Below, one piece after another: positions 29,261-37,677 of a DNA stretch of 64,000 nt. The stretch is from Massilia sp. BSC265 (GTDB taxonomy: Bacteria; Pseudomonadota; Gammaproteobacteria; Burkholderiales; Burkholderiaceae_D). Position 1 is the first letter of the stretch. Every line of letters starts with the position of its first letter. The notes under the pieces are model-generated. The model saw only the letters and a list, made by a program, of their open reading frames with translations. It searched no databases and had not been told where the DNA came from. Location of the stretch: assembly GCF_000740675.1 (NCBI RefSeq), contig NZ_JPXI01000018.1, forward strand, positions 56,134 to 120,133, in the 5' to 3' direction. The position numbers were made by a program, and so were the translations under genes.

Positions 29261-29311
29261 GCCCCCGTCTCGAGCGGCCGCGCCCCGTACGCTGCGGCCG
29301 CTTGCCATTTC

Positions 29312-29320
29312 TGCTATACT
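29312..29320 (+). promoter_or_regulatory. Candidate extended -10 promoter of nhaA
   Basis: TGCTATACT matches TGn-TATAAT with one mismatch. No good -35 is seen, as expected for extended -10 promoters. Transcription would begin near 29326-29329, at the 5' edge of the structured leader. Confidence 0.45.
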
Positions 29321-29322
29321 TG

Positions 29323-29399
29323 CCTGCGGGTGTTCGTACCAATTCCGGTACGGCAGGATGCGCGATGGTCGGGCCGCCACGCGGCTTATTCGCGACCAT
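29323..29399 (+). ncRNA. Structured leader of nhaA, candidate nhaA-I-type (Li+/Na+) riboswitch
   Basis: The first structure is CCTGC (29323-29327), a 7-base bulge GGGTGTT, CGTACC (29335-29340), a hexaloop, GGTACG (29347-29352) and GCAGG (29353-29357). The second hairpin has ATGGTCG (29365-29371) / CGACCAT (29393-29399) enclosing GCCGC / GCGGC. Both lie in the 200-base gap just before nhaA. The nhaA-I and nhaA-II RNA motifs are known ligand-sensing leaders of such genes. The match here is by position and foldability, not by a verified consensus. Confidence 0.4.
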
Positions 29400-29464
29400 A
29401 TGAACAGCAGCCATTCCGCCGTCCCAGCTCCCGCAGTCCCAAGCCTCCGCGCACGGAGGACCGC

Positions 29465-30682
29465 ATGATCCGCATCGAGCGCCCTCTCTCCCAGACTTTC
29501 AAGGAATTCACCGAATCGAGCAAGGCCGGCGGCATCATCCTGATCCTGTGCACGCTGGTCTCGCTCGGCGTCGCCAATTCGACCTTCGGCCCGGCCTACA
29601 TCGGCTTCTGGCACCAGTACGTGGCGGGACTGAGCATCGAGCACTGGGTCAACGATGCCCTGATGGCCATCTTCTTCCTGCTGATCGGCCTCGAGCTCGA
29701 GCGCGAGCTGTACAACGGCGAGCTGTCCGACCTCAGGAACGCGATGCTGCCGATGCTGGCCGCCGCGGGCGGCATCGCGGTGCCGGCCCTGATCCACTTC
29801 GGCCTGAACGGCGGCACCGCCACCCAGGCCGGCGTCGGCATCCCGATGGCAACCGATATCGCCTTCGCGCTCGGCGTGCTGGCCCTGCTCGGCAGCCGGG
29901 TGCCGGCCTCGTTGAAAATCTTCCTGACGGCGCTGGCCGTGATGGACGACCTCGGGGCGATCATCGTCATCGCCCTGTTCTACACCACCGACCTGTCCTT
30001 CCTCTACCTGCTGGGCGCGCTGGCCGTGTTCGCCGGCCTGATGACGATGAACCGCGTGCTGCGTGTGATGGCGCTGCTGCCCTATTTGGTGGGCGGCGCG
30101 CTGATGTGGTTCCTGATGCTCAAGTCAGGCGTGCACGCAACCATCGCCGGCGTGCTGCTGGCCTTCGCGATTCCGTACTCGAGCAAGGAAGACGATGCCA
30201 AATCGCCCTCGCACCGACTCGAGCACATCCTGCACAAGCCGGTGACCTTCCTGATCCTGCCCATCTTCGCGCTGGCGAACACCGGCATCATCATCGGCGC
30301 CGGCTGGACCACGGAACTGCTGAGCGCGAACAGCCTGGGCATCATCCTCGGCCTGGTCGCCGGCAAGCCGGTCGGCATCTTCCTGTTCAGCTTTGCCGCG
30401 GTGTCGCTCGGCTTGTGCCGCCTGCCGCTGGACCTGGCCTGGCGCCACATCCTGGGCGCCGGCCTGCTGGGCGGAATCGGCTTCACGATGTCGATCTTCA
30501 TCACCAACCTGGCTTTCGTGGGCGCCAACGAGACCATCAACGCCTCCAAGATGGCGATCCTGGTGGCCTCGCTGGTGGCGGGCGTCGCCGGCTTCGTCTG
30601 GCTGAAGCTGCTGGGCGCGCCGCTGGCCACGGATACCGACACCAACACCCTGGACTTCGAAGCGCCCGACACGGCGCGCTGA
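29465..30682 (+). CDS. nhaA: Na+/H+ antiporter NhaA
   Basis: 405 residues from ATG 29465 (ribosome binding site GGAGGA); the longer open frame upstream is the RNA leader. Hallmarks are IPMATDIAFALGVLALLGSRVP and FLTALAVMDDLGAI with the paired aspartates that carry ions in E. coli NhaA, and about 11-12 helices. It exchanges protons for Na+ or Li+ across the inner membrane and protects from sodium and alkaline stress. The ~60 bases before the start, after the folded leader, are unstructured. Confidence 0.95.
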   Translation: MIRIERPLSQTFKEFTESSKAGGIILILCTLVSLGVANSTFGPAYIGFWHQYVAGLSIEHWVNDALMAIFFLLIGLELERELYNGELSDLRNAMLPMLAAAGGIAVPALIHFGLNGGTATQAGVGIPMATDIAFALGVLALLGSRVPASLKIFLTALAVMDDLGAIIVIALFYTTDLSFLYLLGALAVFAGLMTMNRVLRVMALLPYLVGGALMWFLMLKSGVHATIAGVLLAFAIPYSSKEDDAKSPSHRLEHILHKPVTFLILPIFALANTGIIIGAGWTTELLSANSLGIILGLVAGKPVGIFLFSFAAVSLGLCRLPLDLAWRHILGAGLLGGIGFTMSIFITNLAFVGANETINASKMAILVASLVAGVAGFVWLKLLGAPLATDTDTNTLDFEAPDTAR

Positions 30683-30695
30683 TCGCGGAGCAGCC

Positions 30696-30722
30696 GGCCC
30701 GGCGCGTCGAACCGCGCCGGCC
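30696..30722 (+). terminator. Hairpin after nhaA
   Basis: The stem CCGGCGCG / CGCGCCGG with loop TCGAAC extends to GGCC/GGCC through one bulged base. There is no T-run, so it is a weak terminator or 3'-end stabilising candidate. Confidence 0.35.
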
Positions 30723-30805
30723 GCGGGGCATGACTAGCAAGCAAGTGCATGACGGACATGGCCCAGCCATGTCCACTCCCTTTCTGGACACCAAGGAGCC
30801 AATTC

Positions 30806-32899
30806 ATGAACGACACCAAAGCAAGTCCGCGACAGCCATCCGCAGCCCATGCCGAGACCGGCCAGGGAGGCGAACTGCACCAGCGCGCCGGCGGCAGCCA
30901 CCCGCCACTCACGACCAACCAGGGCGTCCCGATCGCCGACAACCAGAATTCCCTGAGACCGGCCGGTGCGCGCGGGCCGACCTTGCTGGAAGATTTCGTC
31001 TTCCGCGAAAAGATGATGCACTTCGATCACGAGCGCATCCCGGAGCGCATCGTCCACGCGCGCGGCGCCGGCGCGCATGGCTATTTCGAACTGACCCGCT
31101 CGCTGGGCGACTACACGATGGCGCGCGTGCTGAGCGAAGTCGGGGTGCGCACCCCTGTCTTCGTCCGCCTGTCCACGGTGGTGGGCGGCCGTGGTTCGAT
31201 CGACACCCCGCGCGACGTGCGCGGCTTCGCGGTGAAGTTCTACACCCAGGAAGGCAACTGGGACCTGGTCGGCAACAACATCCCGGTGTTCTTCATCCAG
31301 GACGCCATGAAATTCCCGGACCTGGTGCACTCCGTGAAGATGGAGCCGGACCGGGGTTATCCGCAGGCGACCGCCGCCCACGATACCTTCTGGGATTTCA
31401 TCTCGCTCACGCCCGAGTCGATGCACATGATCATGTGGGCCATGTCGGACCGCACCATCCCGCGCTCGCTGCGGATGATGGAAGGTTTTGGCGTGCACAG
31501 TTTCCGGCTGGTCAACGACAAGGGAGAATCCACCTTCGTCAAGTTCCATTGGCGTCCCAAGCTGGGAATGCAGTCCCACATCTGGGACGAAGCCGTCAAG
31601 GTCGCCGGCGCCGACCAGGATTATCACCGGCGCGACCTGTACGAAGCGATCGAGGCCGGCAAGTTCCCGGAGTGGGAGCTGGCGGTCCAGCTGTTCACCC
31701 AGGAACAGGCCGACACCTTCCCCTTCGACCACCTCGACGCAACCAAGCTGATCCCGGAAGAACTGGTGCCGCTGACCGTGGTCGGTCGCATGGTGCTCGA
31801 CAGGAATCCGGATAACTTCTTCGCCGAGACCGAGCAGGTCGCCTACTGCCCCGCCAACGTCGTGCCCGGCATCGACTTCAGCAACGATCCACTGCTGCAA
31901 GGCCGCCTGTTCTCCTATCTCGACACGCAGATCCTGCGTCACAACTCACCCAACTTCCACCAGCTGCCGATCAATGCGCCGAAGTGCCCGTTCGCCAACC
32001 ACCAGCGGGACGGCCACATGCAGATGCGGGTGCCCAAGGGCCGCGTCAGCTATGAACCGAGCTCGCTCGATCCGACTTCGCCGCGCGAAGACCCGGTGCG
32101 CGGTTTCCGCAGCCATGCCACGCCGGCGGACACCGGCAACAAGGGTCGGATTCGCCCCGAAAGCTTCGCCGACCATTACAGCCAGGCGCGCCAGTTCTAC
32201 ATCAGCCAGACCGACCTCGAGCAGGCCCACCTGGCCTCGGCCCTGGTGTTCGAGTTGTCCAAGGTCGAGCACGTCCATATTCGCGAAGCCATGGTCGGCC
32301 ACCTGCGCCATATCGACGGATCGCTGGCCGAACGGGTGGCCGACGGGCTCGGCATGACCGAGCTGCCGCCGGCGCCCCCGACTGCCGCGCCGGTCCGGGA
32401 GCTGCCGCCTTCGCCCGCCCTCCAGCTGATCGGCAAGATGACCGGTTCGCCGGAAGGACGCAGCATCGGCATCCTGTTTTCGGACGGTTCCGACGCCGCC
32501 ACCATCACGGCGCTGCGCGACGCTGCCGAGGCGGCGGGCGTGAAGGTCAAGCTGGTGGCGCCCAAGGTGGGCGGCGCACGCCTGAGCGACGGCAGCTGGC
32601 TGGCGGCCGACGGCCAGCTGTCCGGCACGCCGTCGGTGCTGGTCGATGCGGTGGCGCTGGTGTTGACCGAGGAAGGAACGAAGAAGCTGGCGGGCGAATC
32701 CGCGGCGATCGACTTCGTGCGCGACGCCTACGGCCACCTGAAGGCCATCGCACACGACAGCGGCGCGGCGGGGCTGCTGCAGGTCGCCGGCGTGAAGGCC
32801 GACGACGGCATCATGCCCGCATCAAGCGCCCGCGACTTCGTGGCGGCGGCCGGCAAGCGGCTGTGGACACGCGAGCCCTCGGTGCGCATGCTGCCCTGA
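30806..32899 (+). CDS. katE: Large-subunit catalase HPII type
   Basis: 697 residues from ATG 30806 (ribosome binding site AAGGAG); an upstream in-frame start at 30749 lacks a site. The catalytic His84 lies in RIVHARG, the distal Asn in [11 protein letters not shown], and the heme-ligand Tyr in [12 protein letters not shown]. After about residue 500 comes a C-terminal flavodoxin/DJ-1-like domain ([35 protein letters not shown]), the mark of large clade 2 catalases such as E. coli HPII. It decomposes hydrogen peroxide in the cytoplasm. It is monocistronic by its surroundings and ends in a convergent hairpin. Confidence 0.95.
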   Translation: MNDTKASPRQPSAAHAETGQGGELHQRAGGSHPPLTTNQGVPIADNQNSLRPAGARGPTLLEDFVFREKMMHFDHERIPERIVHARGAGAHGYFELTRSLGDYTMARVLSEVGVRTPVFVRLSTVVGGRGSIDTPRDVRGFAVKFYTQEGNWDLVGNNIPVFFIQDAMKFPDLVHSVKMEPDRGYPQATAAHDTFWDFISLTPESMHMIMWAMSDRTIPRSLRMMEGFGVHSFRLVNDKGESTFVKFHWRPKLGMQSHIWDEAVKVAGADQDYHRRDLYEAIEAGKFPEWELAVQLFTQEQADTFPFDHLDATKLIPEELVPLTVVGRMVLDRNPDNFFAETEQVAYCPANVVPGIDFSNDPLLQGRLFSYLDTQILRHNSPNFHQLPINAPKCPFANHQRDGHMQMRVPKGRVSYEPSSLDPTSPREDPVRGFRSHATPADTGNKGRIRPESFADHYSQARQFYISQTDLEQAHLASALVFELSKVEHVHIREAMVGHLRHIDGSLAERVADGLGMTELPPAPPTAAPVRELPPSPALQLIGKMTGSPEGRSIGILFSDGSDAATITALRDAAEAAGVKVKLVAPKVGGARLSDGSWLAADGQLSGTPSVLVDAVALVLTEEGTKKLAGESAAIDFVRDAYGHLKAIAHDSGAAGLLQVAGVKADDGIMPASSARDFVAAAGKRLWTREPSVRMLP

Positions 32900-32922
32900 G
32901 CCGGATGTCCGACGCTGCCAAT

Positions 32923-32960
32923 GGCGCCCGCGCTCGGCTGCAATCCCGAGCGTGGGCGCC
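32923..32960. terminator. Strong hairpin between convergent katE and dikinase genes
   Basis: A stem of 15 pairs (GGCGCCC-G-CGCTCGG against CCGAGCG-T-GGGCGCC, with one G/T wobble) and an 8-base loop. No T-run follows on either strand. It may separate the two convergent transcripts. Confidence 0.5.
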
Positions 32961-33005
32961 CGTGTAGCAGCAGTGTCCGATACCACGCAGTTTCTCCGGC
33001 GGCCT

Positions 33006-35720
33006 TCAGACCGCTTCGATGATCGACACCGTGCCGTGTTCGCCGTCGACCTCCACCAGCATGCCGTCGCGCAGATGCGCAAACACGTCGTCGATGCCTG
33101 CCACGCAGGGTTTGTTCAACTCGCGTGCCACCAGCGCGCCATGTTGCAGCACGCCGCCAACCTCGAGAATGATGGCGCCCGCGCTGACGAAGAGCGGCGT
33201 CCAGCCCGGATCCGTCGTGTGCGCCACCAGAATGTCGCCCGGTGCCACCTCCTTTTCATGCGCCGTACGCAGGCATTTCACGCGCCCCCGCACGATGCCG
33301 GCAGATATCCCAAACCCGCTCAGCCGGCCTGCCTGGCCCGCGCACGGAGGAGCACGCAGGATGCGGCCGCGCGAGTCGATCAGCGCCGGGAAGCGCGTGA
33401 CCTGGCGTGCCAGCAGGTCGAGAAAGCTGCTGCGCTCCCGGCGGCGGTCCCGCAAGCATGCGTCTGCGCCGTGTGTGCCCGCTTCCAGGTCGGCATAGGA
33501 CAGTCCGAAGATGTCGTCTGCGCGGTCCAGCCGGCCCGCTGCCGCCAGTTCGGCGCCCGTCGCCAGGGCGTGTTCGCGAATGCGCTGGCGTGCAAGCAGG
33601 TTGAAGTACTTGGGCGTGTCGCGCGTACCGGCAAACAGGCTGCTCGTCGCATACAGGCGCTTCAGCAGCAGGCGCCGTACCGGCCCAAAGCGCTGGAGCA
33701 GCTGACGGTATGCCTCTTCCCGCTGTGTTGCCAGCTGCCGGTGCGCGGCTTCGGGATCGTGTTCGGGGGCTGCCCCCGTCATGAAAGACAGCTGGCGCAG
33801 CAGCATGGCCGGATCGTCCCGGTAGCTCGGGTTAGCCAAATCCATCTCGCCGGGGCCGCGGCATCCATAGGTCTCCATGAAGCGATCCCACGCGGTCAGG
33901 AATGCATCGGGCACCTCGCGACGTCGGATGCGCTGCGCCAGCAGGCCGGGATCCTTGAAGTCGGTGGACGGCAGCATCCGTGCCAGGCGGAACATCGCGA
34001 TCCCCATCTCGACCACCAGGTTGCCGCTGGTGCCCTGCGTCAGCTTCCCGACCAGCTCCTTCTCGATGACGCAGTCCTTGCGCGCGAGGCGGGCCAGGGC
34101 GCCGGATGCGCCCAAACCCGCGATCATCGCGGGCATGGCGGTATCGATGACGGACTCCACCATGAATGTGCCGAGCTGCCGTTGCAGCGCGGGCAGTGTC
34201 GTGTCGTCGCCTACCGGCTCCGCGAGGGCGGCGATAAGCTCGCGCTCGCGTGCGCGGTACCGGCGATGGGCGTATTCCGGAGCGACGAATGCCTGCAGGC
34301 TGCGCCACATCGAGCGCCTTAATTTCCACACAATGCGCGGCAGAACGCGCATCAGCGGCAGCCACGAGGGCCGGGCCGGCGAACGGTAGTGTGCGATATC
34401 GATCGTCGCCAGCGTACGGCCGAGCAATTCGTCCGTCGGTGCATTGCTCCGTGCGAGCTGCCGGGGTGTCGCCAGCCACAGGATCCGCGACAGGTTCAGG
34501 TACATGCGGCCGCCATTGATGCATAGCCATCCATCGGCGCGGTCGAGCGGAAAGTCGATGTCCCCGGCAAAATGGCGCACCAGCGAGGCGATGCTGTGCC
34601 TCAGCCAGTCCTGCCCCAGCGGCGAAAGCGGAGCGTTGGTCGTGACGCCCTTGGCCAGGGAGATGTCCATGTACAGCGTGCGGGGCGCGCCCGGCTGCGA
34701 CATCATGTCGGCAGCAAGAGGTACCCAGGTGGTCACGGGACGGGCTTGCAGCAGTTGCAGGGTGCCGGAGGCGTAGGCGAATTCCACGTCGACGGGCCTG
34801 CCGAACAAGGCCTCGATACGCACGAGCGCATCCGATAGCGCATGCAGCTGCGCGGGCCGCAGGCAGGCTTCGCCGCCACGGCGTTCTGCACGTTGCCGGG
34901 TTCCGCCTTCGGGCGCCAGTACGCTGCTGGTTTTTTTGCTACCCAACATACTTCCGAGCATGCGCCCGCTGGCCTTGTCCACGATGAACTGATCGGGCAC
35001 GATCCGTCCATCGACAACAGCGTCCCCCAGCCCCCAGCTGGCGCTGACCAGCGCCTCGTCATGGTCGTTCGTCAAGGGATTGATCGAGAAGCCAACCCCG
35101 GACACATCGCTATCCACCTGCTGCTGGACGATGACGGCAATGGCTGGCGCAAACACCGGCAGACCGCACGCAGCCTTGTAGGCAAACACGGGAAGATCCA
35201 GGCAGGATGCGAAACATGCACGGATAGCCTGCCCGATGTCCTGTCCCGGCACACCCAGGCAGCTGCGGTAGATGCCCGCGAACGATGCCGTATCGAGGTC
35301 TTCCTCCGGCGAGGATGAGCGCACGGCGAAGCGCGCTTCGCCATCCCGGGCTGCGTGTCTGCGCATCAGCCCGTCGAGCACGCGCGCCTGCGCAGGCGTC
35401 CAGGCGAGCGTTTCCAATGCAGCCTGCAGTTCGGCGCAATGCGCCGGCCAGTCGTCCTGCGCGGCACGGATGAGCGCATTCCAGGCCGGCATGCCGTCGA
35501 GTTGCGCGATCCATGGCGCGAAGAACCCGGTCGTCAGGACCTGCGCGGCAGGTACCTGGAATCCGGCGCAGGCCAGCAGGTGGAGGGAATACGCCTTGCC
35601 TCCGGCCACATGACGGGGGACCGGATGAGTGCCGCCGATCTGGAGCACACATGCATCCCCCGCTTCCAGTCCCGACCTTGCCCTGGCCGCTTGGCCCGCC
35701 CGCTCCATCTGCGCATCCAT
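33006..35720 (-). CDS. PEP-synthase/rifampin-phosphotransferase-like dikinase
   Basis: 904 residues from ATG 35720, chosen because GAGG lies four bases upstream; in-frame starts at 35732 and a GTG at 35762 are possible. The N-terminal ATP-grasp-like PEP/pyruvate-binding domain (about residues 30-330) shows GGKAYSLHLL, FAVRSSSPEEDLDTASFAGIYRS and VDVEFAYASGTLQLLQARPVTTW. A long central domain (about 340-760) follows. The C-terminal swivelling phosphohistidine domain is EVGGVLQHGALVARELNKPCVAGI, with the catalytic His near residue 860. No C-terminal PEP/pyruvate TIM barrel is present, so it is not a true PEP synthase. The order ATP domain, unique middle, His domain and the length fit rifampin phosphotransferases. 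The substrate is inferred and could be another molecule. Confidence 0.75.
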   Translation of the reverse strand: MDAQMERAGQAARARSGLEAGDACVLQIGGTHPVPRHVAGGKAYSLHLLACAGFQVPAAQVLTTGFFAPWIAQLDGMPAWNALIRAAQDDWPAHCAELQAALETLAWTPAQARVLDGLMRRHAARDGEARFAVRSSSPEEDLDTASFAGIYRSCLGVPGQDIGQAIRACFASCLDLPVFAYKAACGLPVFAPAIAVIVQQQVDSDVSGVGFSINPLTNDHDEALVSASWGLGDAVVDGRIVPDQFIVDKASGRMLGSMLGSKKTSSVLAPEGGTRQRAERRGGEACLRPAQLHALSDALVRIEALFGRPVDVEFAYASGTLQLLQARPVTTWVPLAADMMSQPGAPRTLYMDISLAKGVTTNAPLSPLGQDWLRHSIASLVRHFAGDIDFPLDRADGWLCINGGRMYLNLSRILWLATPRQLARSNAPTDELLGRTLATIDIAHYRSPARPSWLPLMRVLPRIVWKLRRSMWRSLQAFVAPEYAHRRYRARERELIAALAEPVGDDTTLPALQRQLGTFMVESVIDTAMPAMIAGLGASGALARLARKDCVIEKELVGKLTQGTSGNLVVEMGIAMFRLARMLPSTDFKDPGLLAQRIRRREVPDAFLTAWDRFMETYGCRGPGEMDLANPSYRDDPAMLLRQLSFMTGAAPEHDPEAAHRQLATQREEAYRQLLQRFGPVRRLLLKRLYATSSLFAGTRDTPKYFNLLARQRIREHALATGAELAAAGRLDRADDIFGLSYADLEAGTHGADACLRDRRRERSSFLDLLARQVTRFPALIDSRGRILRAPPCAGQAGRLSGFGISAGIVRGRVKCLRTAHEKEVAPGDILVAHTTDPGWTPLFVSAGAIILEVGGVLQHGALVARELNKPCVAGIDDVFAHLRDGMLVEVDGEHGTVSIIEAV

Positions 35721-35841
35721 GCTGCCTCGCATAGCTTTGTATTTTAACAATATAGCAGGCACGGGATGGGTTGCATAGCGGCATCGCCACAGTCCCTGCC
35801 GGAGGCTTTGGCGACTGGAGGCCTGCCCATCCCTGCGGGCA

Positions 35842-36513
35842 TCACTTCAGGCGGCAGGTCAGCGCCCAGCAGCTGTCCCAGCGGCCGATCTTGATCTCGC
35901 GGACCGCCGTGCCGAGGCGCTTGCGCAGCGCGCTGTCGGTCGGGTAGTTCTTGGGCAGCTCGTGGCGATGGCCTTCCGCGTCGACGAACTGGGCCCAGGT
36001 ATTGCCCTGCAGGTCGGTGCGCGCGATCGTCGGACTCGCGCCTTCGACGTATTCGTCGTCGATCAGCACCAGGAGCGCATTGGCGCCGACACGGGCGCGC
36101 AGGCCGGCAATGAAGGCGTCCTGCTCCTCCTTCCTGAAATGCGACCACAGGAAGCCTGCGAATACCGCGGTGAATTTTCCGAGGTCGGTCGGAAGGTTCA
36201 AGGCATCGACCACGCGGTACTGCACGTTCTCCAGCCCTTCCCCGTGCTCGCGCGCCACGTTCAGCATCGCTTCGCTGATGTCGGTCGCCAGCACCGATTG
36301 CGCCGTCTCCGCGATCACGTCGGTCCAATATCCGGTGCCGCAGCCCAGCTCCAGCACGGCATGGCCGCGCATCAGCTCCGCGACCTGCTCGGCGACGTCG
36401 TCGAGGTCGTCCTGGCGGTCTTCGTCGGTCTCGTCGTGGAACTGGGCGTCGTAGTGGTCCGCAATCGCGGTGTAGAAGTCGGCGACAGCGTTCTTGCCAA
36501 GTTCGTTGCTCAT
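35842..36513 (-). CDS. Class I SAM-dependent methyltransferase
   Basis: 223 residues with ribosome binding site AAGGAAA. Motif I is VLELGCGTGYW (about residue 54), followed by LATDISEAML for the acidic adenosyl contact. DALNLP and FAGFLWSHF lie in the position of the later motifs. The overall pattern is a cytosolic Rossmann methyltransferase of the methyltransf_11/25 type. The substrate is unknown. It begins 34 bases after the cysB stop in the same direction and may be cotranscribed with cysB and the dikinase. Confidence 0.85.
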   Translation of the reverse strand: MSNELGKNAVADFYTAIADHYDAQFHDETDEDRQDDLDDVAEQVAELMRGHAVLELGCGTGYWTDVIAETAQSVLATDISEAMLNVAREHGEGLENVQYRVVDALNLPTDLGKFTAVFAGFLWSHFRKEEQDAFIAGLRARVGANALLVLIDDEYVEGASPTIARTDLQGNTWAQFVDAEGHRHELPKNYPTDSALRKRLGTAVREIKIGRWDSCWALTCRLK

Positions 36514-36547
36514 GGTGTTTCCTTAATACTTTTACAGTTCGTCGCAG

Positions 36548-37486
36548 TTAAAGTTCGTAATTCTCGCCGCCGCGCATGGCGGACTCGACCATCTTGCGGT
36601 TGAGCGTCGGGGCGAGCAGTTCGATGAAGGTGTAGATGTAGCTGCGCAGGTAGGCGCCCTGCTTGATGGCCACCCGCGACGTGTTCATGCCGAACAGGTG
36701 GCCGACGGGAATCGCGCGCAGGTTGCGGTCGCGTTCCGGGTCGAAGGCCATGCCGGCGATGATGCCGACACCCATGCCCAGCTCGACATAGGTCTTGATG
36801 ACGTCGGCGTCGATCGCTTCCAGCAGCACGTCCGGCTTCAGGTTGCGCAGGCCGAAGGCATGGTCGATCTTGCTGCGGCCGGCAAAGGCGGCGTCGTAGG
36901 TGATGACCGGGTAGCCGGCGATCTCCTCCAGCGACACCGCCTTCGAGCGCAGCAGCGGGTGCTCGAGCGGCACCACCAGCACGTGCTCCCACTGGTAGCA
37001 CGGCAGCGTGATCAGCCCCTCGATGGCGGCGATCGATTCGGTGGCGATGGCAAGGTCGGCCTGGTCATTCTTCACCATGTCGGCGATCTGCCTGGGATTC
37101 CCTTGAAGCAAGGACAAGCGCACCTTCGGGAACTTCTGCATGAAGGCCTGGACCACCTTGGGCAGCATGTAGCGCGCCTGGGTGTGGGTGGTGGCGATGG
37201 TGAAGCTGCCGCTGTCGTGGGCCGCGTATTCCTTGCCGATGCGCTTGAGGCTGTCGATCTCCTGCATGATCAGCTCGACGGACTGCAGGACCAGCCGGCC
37301 GGGCTCGGTCAGCCCGCGGATGCGCTTGCCATGGCGTGTAAAAATGTCAACGCCGAGCTCTTCCTCGAGCTCGATGATCGCTTTCGACACCCCCGGCTGG
37401 GAGGTAAACAGCGCCTTGGCCGCATCGGTCAAGTTGTAATTCTGGCGCACGGCTTCGCGCACGAAGCGCAGCTGGTGAAGGTTCAT
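36548..37486 (-). CDS. cysB: LysR-type regulator CysB
   Basis: 312 residues. An N-terminal winged helix-turn-helix (MNLHQLRFVREAVRQNYNLTDAAKALFTSQPGVSKAIIELEEELG) is followed by a CysB-type effector domain. That domain has TTHTQARY, the TTHTQ segment that binds sulfate or acetylserine in CysB. It is divergent from the sulfate assimilation operon, the expected target. ATAAGC half-sites in the 190-base gap are plausible operators. Confidence 0.93.
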   Translation of the reverse strand: MNLHQLRFVREAVRQNYNLTDAAKALFTSQPGVSKAIIELEEELGVDIFTRHGKRIRGLTEPGRLVLQSVELIMQEIDSLKRIGKEYAAHDSGSFTIATTHTQARYMLPKVVQAFMQKFPKVRLSLLQGNPRQIADMVKNDQADLAIATESIAAIEGLITLPCYQWEHVLVVPLEHPLLRSKAVSLEEIAGYPVITYDAAFAGRSKIDHAFGLRNLKPDVLLEAIDADVIKTYVELGMGVGIIAGMAFDPERDRNLRAIPVGHLFGMNTSRVAIKQGAYLRSYIYTFIELLAPTLNRKMVESAMRGGENYEL

Positions 37487-37547
37487 TGTGGTGGTCGGTT
37501 TTCTTGTCTTGGTCTTGTTAAAGCGTCAGCAGACGACATTTTAAGAT

Positions 37548-37604
37548 GCTTATTCAAGTTACGCATATAAGCAAATGAAATCTCCGTAGTTTGGAATATA
37601 AGCA
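37548..37604. promoter_or_regulatory. CysB-like operator cluster
   Basis: GCTTAT (37548-37553) and ATAAGC (37567-37572) form an inverted pair. A second ATATAAGCA copy lies about 31 bases on (37596-37604). These AT-rich TTAT/ATAAG elements resemble CysB sites and sit between cysB and cysI. The assignment is inferred from motif and position. Confidence 0.45.
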
Positions 37605-37677
37605 CCCATCCGTACACTTGGCCATACATTTAACGGGTGGACAATGTTTGTCGGGTCTGCCCTCACTGGACGAGACC

